Below, piece after piece: positions 1 to 7,223 of a stretch of 49,460 nt of DNA. Location of the stretch: positions 1-49,460 of the forward strand of contig JAFGKV010000138.1 in the NCBI GenBank assembly GCA_016928395.1, written 5' to 3'. Source of the DNA: Candidatus Fermentibacterota bacterium (lineage in GTDB: Bacteria; JAFGKV01). The translations under genes and the position numbers were made by a program. Numbering within the stretch: the first letter of the stretch is position 1; every line of letters starts with the position of its first letter. The notes beneath the pieces were generated by a model. The model made no database searches. It was given only the letters and a program-made list of their open reading frames with translations, and was not told the DNA's origin.

Positions 1-164
1 CGCGATGAGAACCTCCGCAAGACAGATGGGTTACGAACTCCAGCCCATCAAGGTTGCCGCATGAAGTGAAGTTACAGCTTAGTGGGGCCCCTGAATGCGG
101 AGGCTTCCAGAGGCCCCGCTGAAGACTACATGCTCCACCGCATAGCCGCGGGTCGTCTACCCGG
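1..164. other. Non-coding end of window with possible terminator
   Basis: No convincing gene is seen between the window edge and the 3' end of the secretin gene. The only structure found is the imperfect hairpin at 81-120, annotated separately. A gene ending left of position 1 cannot be excluded. Confidence 0.5.
81..120 (-). terminator. Candidate terminator hairpin after secretin gene
   Basis: Positions 81-93 pair with 108-120 to give a GC-rich stem of about 13 bp with a G-T wobble, one mismatch and a 14-nt loop. It lies about 45 nt past the secretin stop on the minus strand. There is no clear T-tract, so the role as terminator is inferred from position and structure. Confidence 0.35.
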
Positions 165-1766
165 CTACCCGCCGACTTCCGCCTGAGCAAGGGTAGGGGT
201 CAGCAGGATGACCAACTCCGCCCGCTTGACCTCTTCCACCTGGTGGCGAAAGAGCGCACCGAGCACGGGGATGCTGCGCAGCAGTGGCACTCCGCTGGAG
301 ACCAGATTCGTGGTTTCCCTGATGAGGCCGCCGATGACGATGCTGCGGCCGAAGGGAACGGTTGCCCAGAGACGGGCATTGGTTGTTTCCACGATGGGGT
401 ACCTCGTATCGGCTGCCTCCACATACCCGGTGATGGAGCTGAGTTCAGGCCTGATCTCCAGGCTGACCGTGCCGTCGCCGTGGGCCTTCGGCTTCACCCA
501 GACACTCAACCCCACGGGCAAGTAGGTGACCCGCTGATAGCGGCTCACCGCCCCGCTGTTGTCCTCGCGGGTATCCACCGTGACATAGGGAACCTTGCTC
601 CCCACCATCAGCTCGGCCTCCCGGCCCGAGTGGGTCAGGAGCGTCGGGCGCGAGATCAGCTCGACTCTGCCGAATACCTCCAGCAGGCTGAATAGCACGG
701 TGTAGTCATCATCGGCGATATCGCCGACCTCAATGCTCAGGCGTGGCCCGGAGGACTCCATGGGAAAAGACCCGCGGAGGACCAAGCCATCCACCTTGTC
801 GGCGATGGCCTGCCAGTCAATGCCGGTGGAGACCTCCCTGGAGACTGACACCTGCAGTATCTTGGCATCGACCCGGATCGTGGTGCGGGCGGAGTCTACC
901 TGTGCCAGAATACTCCGCACCTGGTCGATCCCTCCGGGCGAGTCCTCCACGAGCAGGCCCGATGCACCCACGGTTGTCACGGTTCGCCCCGGCTGCATGG
1001 CCCGAAGCCGCTCCACCAACGCACCCAGGGAATCCGTCTCGGCGTGAGCCAGCGTGAGATACGCGGGGCTGTGAGTGGGAGCCGAATCCAGGGAATCGAT
1101 GAATGCCCGCACCCGCTGCAGCCGCCAGGGTTGGTCCCGAATGATCACCCGGGCACGCCAGGCATCGGCAAAGGCCGTGCCCGAGGGCCCCAAGAGCTCA
1201 CGAACCCGGCGGGCCGCCTCCTCGGCGGCGATCCACCGCACGTCGGCCGTGAGGGTCTCATGCGGCCGGTCGGCCGATACGACTACGGCCCGCATGGCCT
1301 CGATGACAGAAGGCCTATCATGGGCTATGATGCTGTTTCCTTCTGGCTCCACCACTATCCTGCCGCCGGGTGACGAGAGAGGACCGAGACTGGTGGCGAG
1401 TTCCGCGGCGCCGATCTCTCGCACGGTGAAGACCTCGGTCCGCATCTCTGCGGCGAACTTCAGCCCGGTTATGCGTTCATATTCATCCCTCGTAACGAAC
1501 CGGTACATCCCCCCGGCACGATAGACGGCCCACCCCCCGGCTGCAGCCAGAGCTTCCAGCGCATCGACGACCTCGGCATCGCTGACGAACAGGGTGACCT
1601 TACCCTTGACGCCAGGCCCGATGACCACATCCAGCTGGGCCTGGGCACAGAGGCCCTGTACGACATCCACAATCTCGGTGTCGCGCGCATCGACGCTGAC
1701 CTTGGCGGAGGAGACCCCGAAAAACAGGGCCAGAACACACGTTACGTAGAGCCTACAATTCCACAC
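165..1766 (-). CDS. Type II secretion/type IV pilus secretin (GspD/PilQ-like)
   Basis: This protein would form the outer-membrane multimeric channel of a type II secretion or related type IV filament system. A signal peptide covers residues 1-21 (ends SSA). An STN/N0-like module follows (about 22-70), then three short N1-like KH repeats (about 110-165, 170-228, 233-292), and the secretin beta domain (about 295-525). The diagnostic sequence VPLLRSIPVLGALF is at 493-506, followed by ELVILLTPTL. At 533 residues it is shorter than many GspD proteins. The start is GTG at 1766, chosen because GAGGTG lies about 5 nt upstream; it overlaps the preceding gene by 14 bp. The preceding genes resemble GspC, GspM, GspL and GspK, which favours type II secretion over pilus. 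No pilotin or ATPase gene is visible. Confidence 0.92.
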   Translation of the reverse strand: MWNCRLYVTCVLALFFGVSSAKVSVDARDTEIVDVVQGLCAQAQLDVVIGPGVKGKVTLFVSDAEVVDALEALAAAGGWAVYRAGGMYRFVTRDEYERITGLKFAAEMRTEVFTVREIGAAELATSLGPLSSPGGRIVVEPEGNSIIAHDRPSVIEAMRAVVVSADRPHETLTADVRWIAAEEAARRVRELLGPSGTAFADAWRARVIIRDQPWRLQRVRAFIDSLDSAPTHSPAYLTLAHAETDSLGALVERLRAMQPGRTVTTVGASGLLVEDSPGGIDQVRSILAQVDSARTTIRVDAKILQVSVSREVSTGIDWQAIADKVDGLVLRGSFPMESSGPRLSIEVGDIADDDYTVLFSLLEVFGRVELISRPTLLTHSGREAELMVGSKVPYVTVDTREDNSGAVSRYQRVTYLPVGLSVWVKPKAHGDGTVSLEIRPELSSITGYVEAADTRYPIVETTNARLWATVPFGRSIVIGGLIRETTNLVSSGVPLLRSIPVLGALFRHQVEEVKRAELVILLTPTLAQAEVGG

Positions 1767-2115
1767 GAATCACCTCGGTGTCCAACCGCACAATCACCAC
1801 GCGCCTCCCTATGGAATCCACCACCGCGCCCCTGATGGTGTCACCTACGGCCACCGTGAAGGTCGACTCCCCCACTGCCACTGTGGCCCGCGGGCGGGGA
1901 CCCAGCAGCGTCGAGAGTAGCGCAAATGGCGCTGATGCCGCCCTGTCGAGCCCAAACAACCCGGACAGCGGCTCCGGTTCGTCGAAGATACTGTGACGTT
2001 CCACCCGCGCCACCTCATTCGATACGTCAGGCTTCGGCGAAGAGGGACGAACGAAACGACCTGCAGACACAAGAAGAAGAACGGCCGCCAGCAGAAAGCC
2101 AAGATCCCGCGCCAT
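1753..2115 (-). CDS. GspC/PilP-like inner-membrane clamp protein
   Basis: This small protein (120 residues from the ATG at 2115) has one N-terminal membrane segment (about 5-20), a Pro/Glu-containing linker, and a C-terminal beta-rich domain with the pattern VGDTIRGAVVDSIGRRVVIV. That pattern resembles the homology region of GspC/PilP proteins, which connect the inner-membrane platform to the secretin. The frame is open to an ATG at 2187, so the start is uncertain. No candidate start has a good ribosome-binding site; 2115 is preferred because it puts the membrane segment at the N-terminus. It overlaps the secretin gene by 14 bp. Assignment rests on topology, size and position between GspM-like and GspD-like genes. 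Confidence 0.6.
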   Translation of the reverse strand: MARDLGFLLAAVLLLVSAGRFVRPSSPKPDVSNEVARVERHSIFDEPEPLSGLFGLDRAASAPFALLSTLLGPRPRATVAVGESTFTVAVGDTIRGAVVDSIGRRVVIVRLDTEVIRVEL

Positions 2116-2187
2116 GCACAGCGGCATGAAACGATACGTCCCCCAGGGCAGCCTCATCCACGAATCCACTGTGGTGGTTGGGATCAT

Positions 2188-2325
2188 AGGGATCGTTCAG
2201 CGGCGTTGTCGCGAAAGACGACATCGGCGGGACGGTCCAACCTGACCACCCATAGACCCCAGGCAACCGGCAAGGGCCATTGCCCTGCGGCGGCTGAGCC
2301 TCTCTCGTCTGCACCGCGCTGCCCG
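2188..2325 (-). other. Unexplained spacer inside secretion cluster
   Basis: This 138-nt stretch between the GspM-like stop and the earliest possible GspC-like start is the longest spacer in an otherwise overlapping block. A minus-strand frame opens at GTG 2314 and runs to 2027 into the GspC-like gene (95 codons). It shows no recognisable domain and its N-terminal half has no clear ribosome-binding site. A small GGCAA/TTGCC hairpin is present. I could not decide between leader, small gene and decay. Confidence 0.3.
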
Positions 2326-2745
2326 TCAGCTCCCATCAACTCTCTCCATCACCACCGTCACCTCCAGCTCACGCCCAACCCTCGTGAGAGAGAGTGAACT
2401 CAGCAGAGCGCCGCGGGCCCGGCCAAGTTCGGACAACCGCGTCCACACCTCGCCCCCACTCCCGCGCTGAGACAGGACGAACCGGCCGTTGTCCATCGAC
2501 ACTGCAGCCCCCAAGAGAGCCGCGGATCTGGCTACTTCCTCCAGAGACAGATCCCCGCCATTGGATATGGCGTCAGGGTCTCGCACAAGAATGAGCCGTG
2601 CCCTCTGCGCCGCAAGATCTGCCCGCATGGAGTGCAATCGCCGCGCATCCCGTTCCATAGTCCGCCACGAATCCGCCACAACGACGAGTGCCACGAGGCC
2701 CGCCGCCAGGGCTAATGCGCGCTCCCGCCGTCTCAATGGGCGCAT
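2326..2745 (-). CDS. GspM-like assembly platform protein
   Basis: The protein has 139 residues from the ATG at 2745. A basic N-terminus (MRPLRRRERALALAAG) leads into one membrane helix (about 10-26), then a periplasmic segment that looks helical and a C-terminal alpha/beta part. This is the layout of GspM, a bitopic protein that pairs with GspL in the inner-membrane platform of type II secretion. The start was chosen because the basic cap and helix then sit at the N-terminus; a GGAG lies 11 nt upstream. It overlaps the GspL-like gene by 13 bp. Sequence similarity in GspM is low in general, so the call depends on topology and gene order. Confidence 0.62.
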   Translation of the reverse strand: MRPLRRRERALALAAGLVALVVVADSWRTMERDARRLHSMRADLAAQRARLILVRDPDAISNGGDLSLEEVARSAALLGAAVSMDNGRFVLSQRGSGGEVWTRLSELGRARGALLSSLSLTRVGRELEVTVVMERVDGS

Positions 2746-3743
2746 GAAAGGGGAATCTCCATGCGGAAAGCCACGGCACGGCCCTCGTCCCACACGGCAA
2801 GGCCTTGAAGGTCCGCACCGAGCGATCGGCGAAGGGTCTCGACAGCCTCTCTGCTCTCTCCGTGGCCGGTCAGAGTGACCGTTCTGGCGTCTTGGAGCAT
2901 CCTGCTCAGAGTGATTTCCGAGGCGCAGGACGACGCTTGAACAAGGAATCGTGCGCCTTCGGCCACGGAGCAGCCTCGGGATTCTGCACGATACAACGCG
3001 GTGGTTGCCTCAGCGGCCTGCCGCTCTACCGCGGCGGTCTCGCGGTGAATCCAGTGCCAGCGCGCCCCGCCCCATGCCAATACCGAGACAGCCAGCACCA
3101 CGGCAGCCATTGATGGCCTCAGCCTCGATCCCGGGCGAGCGGATGACCATCCCTCTGGTACCCGCGACAAGGCAAACGCCGCCCCACCTCGCAGAGAGGG
3201 TACGATACCGGTGGGCTCTCCTTCCCCTGAGAGCGATGCGTCTCTCCATGGCCCCCACCCGCCCTTCTCCAGTGTGACACCTCCCGCCGGCCACGTAAGC
3301 ATGGCGCCCTTGGCCTGTCTGGGGGCTCCCTGGATCGCGGCGACCCACACCGGAAACACCACCGTCTCGCCGAACCCTGCCGCGTGAGCCGACTGGATGA
3401 TCTGGCGCACCTGTCCGCGGGGAGAGGCGATAGCCTCGCGCACCTGCGCGGTGCCATCCCTGGCATTGCGTTCCCAGACTACCAGTTCGACTCCTGACGG
3501 CAACGCCCTATCCGCTGCAGAACCCCTCTCTCCGGAGCGAACGATGAGACGATCCCTGTCCAGCCCCACGGCCAGAACCTTATCCGGCGACGCCACGGGT
3601 TGAAGCCCGGACAGAAGATCGGAAACAGTCTCCCCCGGCACGGTGGTCTCGTTTGCCATCCGCCAACCCAGGCTGTCTCTTCTGATGGTAAGAACCCGCC
3701 ATCCCTCACCCTGTCTGACTGCAGACAAGACCTTACGACGCAT
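2733..3743 (-). CDS. GspL-like actin-fold platform protein
   Basis: The 336-residue protein has a long N-terminal cytoplasmic part (1-208), one membrane helix (about 210-229), and a periplasmic C-terminal domain (about 235-336). The final domain contains a VTLTGHGES segment typical of the ferredoxin-like fold of GspL. GspL recruits the GspE ATPase and binds GspM. The actin-like part is degenerate: only short stretches such as KVLAVGLDRDRLIV can be aligned by eye. ATG at 3743 overlaps the GspK-like gene by 11 bp. A PilM-PilN fusion would look similar, but the adjacent GspK-like gene favours GspL. Confidence 0.62.
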   Translation of the reverse strand: MRRKVLSAVRQGEGWRVLTIRRDSLGWRMANETTVPGETVSDLLSGLQPVASPDKVLAVGLDRDRLIVRSGERGSAADRALPSGVELVVWERNARDGTAQVREAIASPRGQVRQIIQSAHAAGFGETVVFPVWVAAIQGAPRQAKGAMLTWPAGGVTLEKGGWGPWRDASLSGEGEPTGIVPSLRGGAAFALSRVPEGWSSARPGSRLRPSMAAVVLAVSVLAWGGARWHWIHRETAAVERQAAEATTALYRAESRGCSVAEGARFLVQASSCASEITLSRMLQDARTVTLTGHGESREAVETLRRSLGADLQGLAVWDEGRAVAFRMEIPLSCAH

Positions 3744-4488
3744 CGCTGATCATCTGAGCGGCAATCAAAGCGATGCCGCCTCGGGAAGGTTCACGCCGGA
3801 GGATGATCTCGCAGCAGCCGGCCTGAGACATGCCGTGCGTCGAAGACTCGCCCCCTCCCCTGCGCCGGTTTTCCCGGTGAGTCGGCCGAGTTTCGCAGTA
3901 CTCGACCCGGAAGACCTCGCTGCGCATGGCCAGAAGCCCCTGATCCGAAAGAAGGGTCAGTCTCTGCAAATCGATACCGGTGAGGCCCGGCGCCGAGGAG
4001 AGATCCCGCACCTCTCGTATGCCCTCATCTGTTCGCACCCGCAATGCCCGGGCCGCTTCGGGCGAGAATCCCGCCACTACCCAGGCCTCCTCGCAGGCGG
4101 TCAGCACGTTCATCCAGCGCGCACCCACTCCACCATCCGGCGGTCCCCTCCCGCGATTCCCGGGGAACAACCCTGGATTCGGATGCCGTTCCAGATCGGT
4201 GATCCGTAACGATGCGCCCTCAGGCCAGATTCCCCCATACCCTATACCTTTGGGCAGCGTGGCAACCGCCCATCCATCTCCTGGATGATCCACGGCTCTG
4301 TCGGAATCCTGCTGCAGAAGCATGGCGGCGTATTCCGCGGCAGATCGCGCGGCCAAATCCGCGGCGGCATGCCGCTCATACCGTCGCACCATGAGCAACG
4401 ACATGCGGGCACTGACAGCGGCGTCCATCAAAACGACGATCATGAGCGATGCAAGCCAGAGCACGACAACACCCATCATGACAGCCAC
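3733..4488 (-). CDS. GspK-like minor pseudopilin
   Basis: GspK is the large tip pseudopilin that caps the pseudopilus with GspI and GspJ. This 251-residue protein has an N-terminal hydrophobic helix, then ITDLERHPNPG around 95-105, which matches the conserved ITDE-x-N-x-N segment of GspK, and a helical middle domain. The leader before the helix is only about six residues (MAVMMG) and lacks the usual basic residues. The mature helix lacks Glu5, as is normal in GspK. Start is GTG at 4488; an in-frame stop lies three codons upstream, so it cannot be longer. It overlaps the upstream pseudopilin by 13 bp. Confidence 0.72.
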   Translation of the reverse strand: MAVMMGVVVLWLASLMIVVLMDAAVSARMSLLMVRRYERHAAADLAARSAAEYAAMLLQQDSDRAVDHPGDGWAVATLPKGIGYGGIWPEGASLRITDLERHPNPGLFPGNRGRGPPDGGVGARWMNVLTACEEAWVVAGFSPEAARALRVRTDEGIREVRDLSSAPGLTGIDLQRLTLLSDQGLLAMRSEVFRVEYCETRPTHRENRRRGGGESSTHGMSQAGCCEIILRREPSRGGIALIAAQMISDAS

Positions 4489-4853
4489 CGCTTGCTACCC
4501 GGCACGCCGCACACCACGCATTGCGTGGAGTCAGGGGAAAATCGCATCACCATCAAGGCCTCGTCCGAACCGTGCACCTGCCATGACTCAACGCCGCTGT
4601 CAGCATGGCTACGCCCTTGCTGCAGGTCCAAGGCACCGAGAGATCGCCCTGCGCCTCGCCACCGGCACATTCCGGAGACACCCCGTATCTGCCGGCTCAA
4701 GACCGAGGCACGGGCCGTGATGGCCGAGGCCGCCCGTCGCGAGGACGACACCGTCTGCACAATGGCCAGCGTCGCGGTAGACAATATGGCCAAAGCCAGT
4801 AGCACCTCCAGGAGGGCAGTGCCCTTGGCGGAAGTGGCCGTTGTGGGTCTCAC
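4476..4853 (-). CDS. Pseudopilin with class III signal (GspI/GspJ-like)
   Basis: A short leader ending in AKG is followed by TALLEVLLALAIL, which fits prepilin peptidase cleavage after Gly with Glu at mature position 5 and a hydrophobic helix. The remainder (about 80 residues) is a small globular domain containing two close Cys (CVVC) near the C-terminus. The start is taken as GTG at 4853, which gives a leader of about 11 residues and 125 residues in total; the frame is open further upstream to 4961, but that would overlap the previous gene and bury the prepilin leader. The stop of the upstream gene (4861) lies 7 nt before this GTG. Gene order suggests GspJ or GspI. Confidence 0.72.
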   Translation of the reverse strand: MRPTTATSAKGTALLEVLLALAILSTATLAIVQTVSSSRRAASAITARASVLSRQIRGVSGMCRWRGAGRSLGALDLQQGRSHADSGVESWQVHGSDEALMVMRFSPDSTQCVVCGVPGSKRWLS

Positions 4854-4860
4854 CCCGCTG

Positions 4861-5211
4861 CTACCCGGCGCCGCGCCATACCGCGCGGGAGAATACTGCC
4901 ACCGTATCCCGGGGAGCACGTTCGCCGCGGGAGAAGGCCCTGACGCGCAGCATGCCTGCACTGACCGAATCAGATATCGCGAACGCGCGCGAGGGAGCCG
5001 CGACGTGGAGCGTGTCCCCGGTGACGCCGGGGTTCACACACGCGGTCTCCAGCGCGCAACGGCACGCGAGCACCGTGGCCCATCGGCGTTCCGCCGCCCG
5101 CTGAGTTCGCACCGCGTTGGATAGAAGCTGCCCGCACGCCACGACCGCGAGAGCCCACAGCGTCACTGCCGCCATCACGTCAAGGAGGGCGAACCCGCCA
5201 CCCCGCCTCAC
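4861..5211 (-). CDS. Pseudopilin with Asp at position 5
   Basis: The protein (116 residues) begins MRRGGG and then FALLDVMAAVTLWALAVVA, a prepilin-type leader and helix. Mature position 5 is Asp rather than the near-invariant Glu. A small C-terminal domain of about 80 residues follows, with two Cys around residues 50-58. Start is GTG at 5211, preceded by a GA-rich stretch. The GTG lies in a GTGA overlap with the stop of an upstream open frame that I do not consider a gene. It is probably one of the minor pseudopilins (GspH, GspI or GspJ). Confidence 0.7.
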   Translation of the reverse strand: MRRGGGFALLDVMAAVTLWALAVVACGQLLSNAVRTQRAAERRWATVLACRCALETACVNPGVTGDTLHVAAPSRAFAISDSVSAGMLRVRAFSRGERAPRDTVAVFSRAVWRGAG

Positions 5212-5328
5212 CCCTCACGCCCTTCCCATAGAAACCTGCGCCGGATGCCCGGGTACGGAGAACCGGCACCGACTCCACATGGAGCATCCCACAGACGTTG
5301 TGCACAAGCCATGGCGGCCAAGGGTTCG

Positions 5329-6039
5329 CTAAAGCCTGGGTCGCTGTGAGATACGACGGAGCTCGTCGATCTTGTCCGCCGCAGCCAGGAGTTGATCTCG
5401 TGTCCTTGGGCCGATACCGGAATCGTTGGCCGCAGCGTTGCAGATATGCCGCACGCTGTCGCCAACCTCAGTCATGAGCTGCACCTCGCGACGGGCCACA
5501 CTGCGCAGCTCTTCCATCGATCGGCGCATGCCTCGCTGCACCACGTGAAGTTCCCCGAACGGACCCATGGGAGTATCCAGTCGGAGGTCACCGTCGACAA
5601 TTCCCTCCAGCCGGCGGACTATGCCCTGCTCAGCCATAGTGATCCGGCGAGACCACAGCAACCCGAATATCCCTGCGAAGACCAGAGCTGCCACAATGCT
5701 CGTCACATACGGTACCGGATTCGCCAACGCCGCCGCCGCCGCAGTCAGATGCCTGCTTGCTCCACTGCTGGACGATGCCAGATCCATGCCCACCGCCCGG
5801 GCCAACGACGCCCGTTGTTGCGCGGGAAGCTGTTCATTTGCGGAGACATCGATGAGCTTGTGCAACGATTCACTTGCCTGCACGCTGAGTCGCGCGCCCT
5901 CCGTAAGATGGCGCACCCCAGGCCCCACGCTCAGCCAGCACCAGACCGTCACTGCGGCCATGGTCGCGCCCATGACACACAGCAACAGCGTCAGGGCAAA
6001 CCTGACCTGGGAGACGGAATCAATCATCAGTCTTGCCAT
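5329..6039 (-). CDS. Two-TM protein with HAMP-like linker
   Basis: The 236-residue protein (from ATG 6039) has a membrane helix at about 13-36, a periplasmic helical domain of about 70 residues, a second helix at about 109-129, and a cytoplasmic part that starts like a HAMP domain (RRLEGIVDGDLRLDTPMGPFGEL) and continues as a helical coil. This is the front half of a chemoreceptor or sensor kinase, but no kinase, cyclase or methyl-accepting signalling domain follows. It may regulate or anchor the secretion machinery encoded directly downstream; that is inference from position. An alternative start is ATG 6027. It overlaps the esterase-fold gene by 20 bp. Confidence 0.6.
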   Translation of the reverse strand: MARLMIDSVSQVRFALTLLLCVMGATMAAVTVWCWLSVGPGVRHLTEGARLSVQASESLHKLIDVSANEQLPAQQRASLARAVGMDLASSSSGASRHLTAAAAALANPVPYVTSIVAALVFAGIFGLLWSRRITMAEQGIVRRLEGIVDGDLRLDTPMGPFGELHVVQRGMRRSMEELRSVARREVQLMTEVGDSVRHICNAAANDSGIGPRTRDQLLAAADKIDELRRISQRPRL

Positions 6040-7189
6040 ACTCCACCCCGTTCTCTCTCGTGACGTCATCAGCCGCCGCAAATAGAAACCTCAGCGCAGA
6101 CGCGATAGTTGTGCCCCCGCCCGGGCTGTTCGACCCCGGGACGGGCGACTCCTCGTAGACAAGATCCGAACCCTGCACCCATCCGTGCGTCACCAGAGCA
6201 CTGCATGCCGCGGCAACGGAAGGTGTCAACACGGAGTCCACCAGGGTCTCCCCCGTCGAAAGGTAGAAGCGAGCGCGCGGTCGAGCCTGCGCCATGCTGG
6301 TATCGCCAATGGTCCTAAGGACCTTGTCGTCTCCCCAGATCATGAAAGGCGACATGCAGGCCGCATGCCCGAGGACATCCGGATGCCACCACGCGCCCAG
6401 AAACGAGATCAAACCTCCCAGCGCACATCCCATGGTTGCGGTGTGCTCCCGCTCGGGCATGGTGGGGAACAACGAGTCAACCCGGGGTTTCAGTTCGTGG
6501 AGGAGAAAACGCACATAGGCCTCCCCCAAGGTCGTATCGGCAAACTCGAAAGCCCTGTGGGGCGACGCCCCTACCGCCACGATGATGAGTGGCGGTAGAA
6601 TCCCGGCATGGTGCAGGCTGTCGGCTATTTCGTCCAGCCTCCACTCGGAGCCGGTAGAGGAGTGCCGGGCGTCAAACGCATCCTGGCCGTCGTGCACATA
6701 AAGCACGGGATAGCGCTCAGAGGGATCATTGCCCCGGGAGGACGGAAGAAGTACCCAGACATCTCTCGGTACCGGCAGCAGGAGGGAGGCGACCTTCCCC
6801 AGATGCACGACCTCAGCCCTCACAGGGGCTGTCCCCGGCCACTCATCCTCCCATCCATCGACTTTGACAGAGAGCAACGTGTCGCCAAGCGCCTCACACC
6901 AGGCCTCGGGGAAACGAACCCCTTCGACCACGGCTTCCTTTGCCCAATCCCCACGAATCACGATAAATGAGAACGGCACCTCCTTGGCGGTGCGCACCGA
7001 GCCTTCCCACTCACGCGGCCCAACGCGGGTCAGGGCCAGTGCCCGCCCGTCATCCCACCCGCCCAGGCTTGGGATGCTGCCTACGACGCACACAGGCATA
7101 CCGTCTGGCACGGCCGCATCCACGCGGAACGTGACGGTCACGCTGTCCAGCGCTCCGACGACGGCCAAGGCCAGCATGGGGACAATCAT
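6020..7189 (-). CDS. Esterase-fold protein lacking catalytic Ser and His
   Basis: Residues 1-14 form a hydrophobic signal-like start. Residues about 16-110 resemble a CBM20/CBM48-type beta-sandwich (VCVVGSIPSLGGWDDG is typical of starch-binding modules). Residues about 120-372 match the putative esterase family PF00756 (Fes, IroE, antigen 85), with RYPVLYVHDGQDAFD and ISFLGAWWHPDVLGHAACMSP. Where the family has G-x-S-x-G-G, this protein has GCALGG at 254-259, so the nucleophile position is Ala256. The C-terminal catalytic His region reads SNSPGGG with no His. It is therefore probably not a Ser hydrolase and may be a carbohydrate-binding pseudoenzyme. The start ATG 7189 has GGGAG 5 nt upstream. 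Confidence 0.72.
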   Translation of the reverse strand: MIVPMLALAVVGALDSVTVTFRVDAAVPDGMPVCVVGSIPSLGGWDDGRALALTRVGPREWEGSVRTAKEVPFSFIVIRGDWAKEAVVEGVRFPEAWCEALGDTLLSVKVDGWEDEWPGTAPVRAEVVHLGKVASLLLPVPRDVWVLLPSSRGNDPSERYPVLYVHDGQDAFDARHSSTGSEWRLDEIADSLHHAGILPPLIIVAVGASPHRAFEFADTTLGEAYVRFLLHELKPRVDSLFPTMPEREHTATMGCALGGLISFLGAWWHPDVLGHAACMSPFMIWGDDKVLRTIGDTSMAQARPRARFYLSTGETLVDSVLTPSVAAACSALVTHGWVQGSDLVYEESPVPGSNSPGGGTTIASALRFLFAAADDVTRENGVEYGKTDD

Positions 7190-7223
7190 GAGCACTCCCG
7201 CTGACCCCCCAGAGTCCCCGCCT

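Noticed and set aside
5208-5465. Minus-strand frame ending in a GTGA overlap with the first pseudopilin
   Set aside because: The overlap looks like coupling, but the translation lacks a leader, a membrane helix or any domain, and its upstream part covers the end of the HAMP-like gene.
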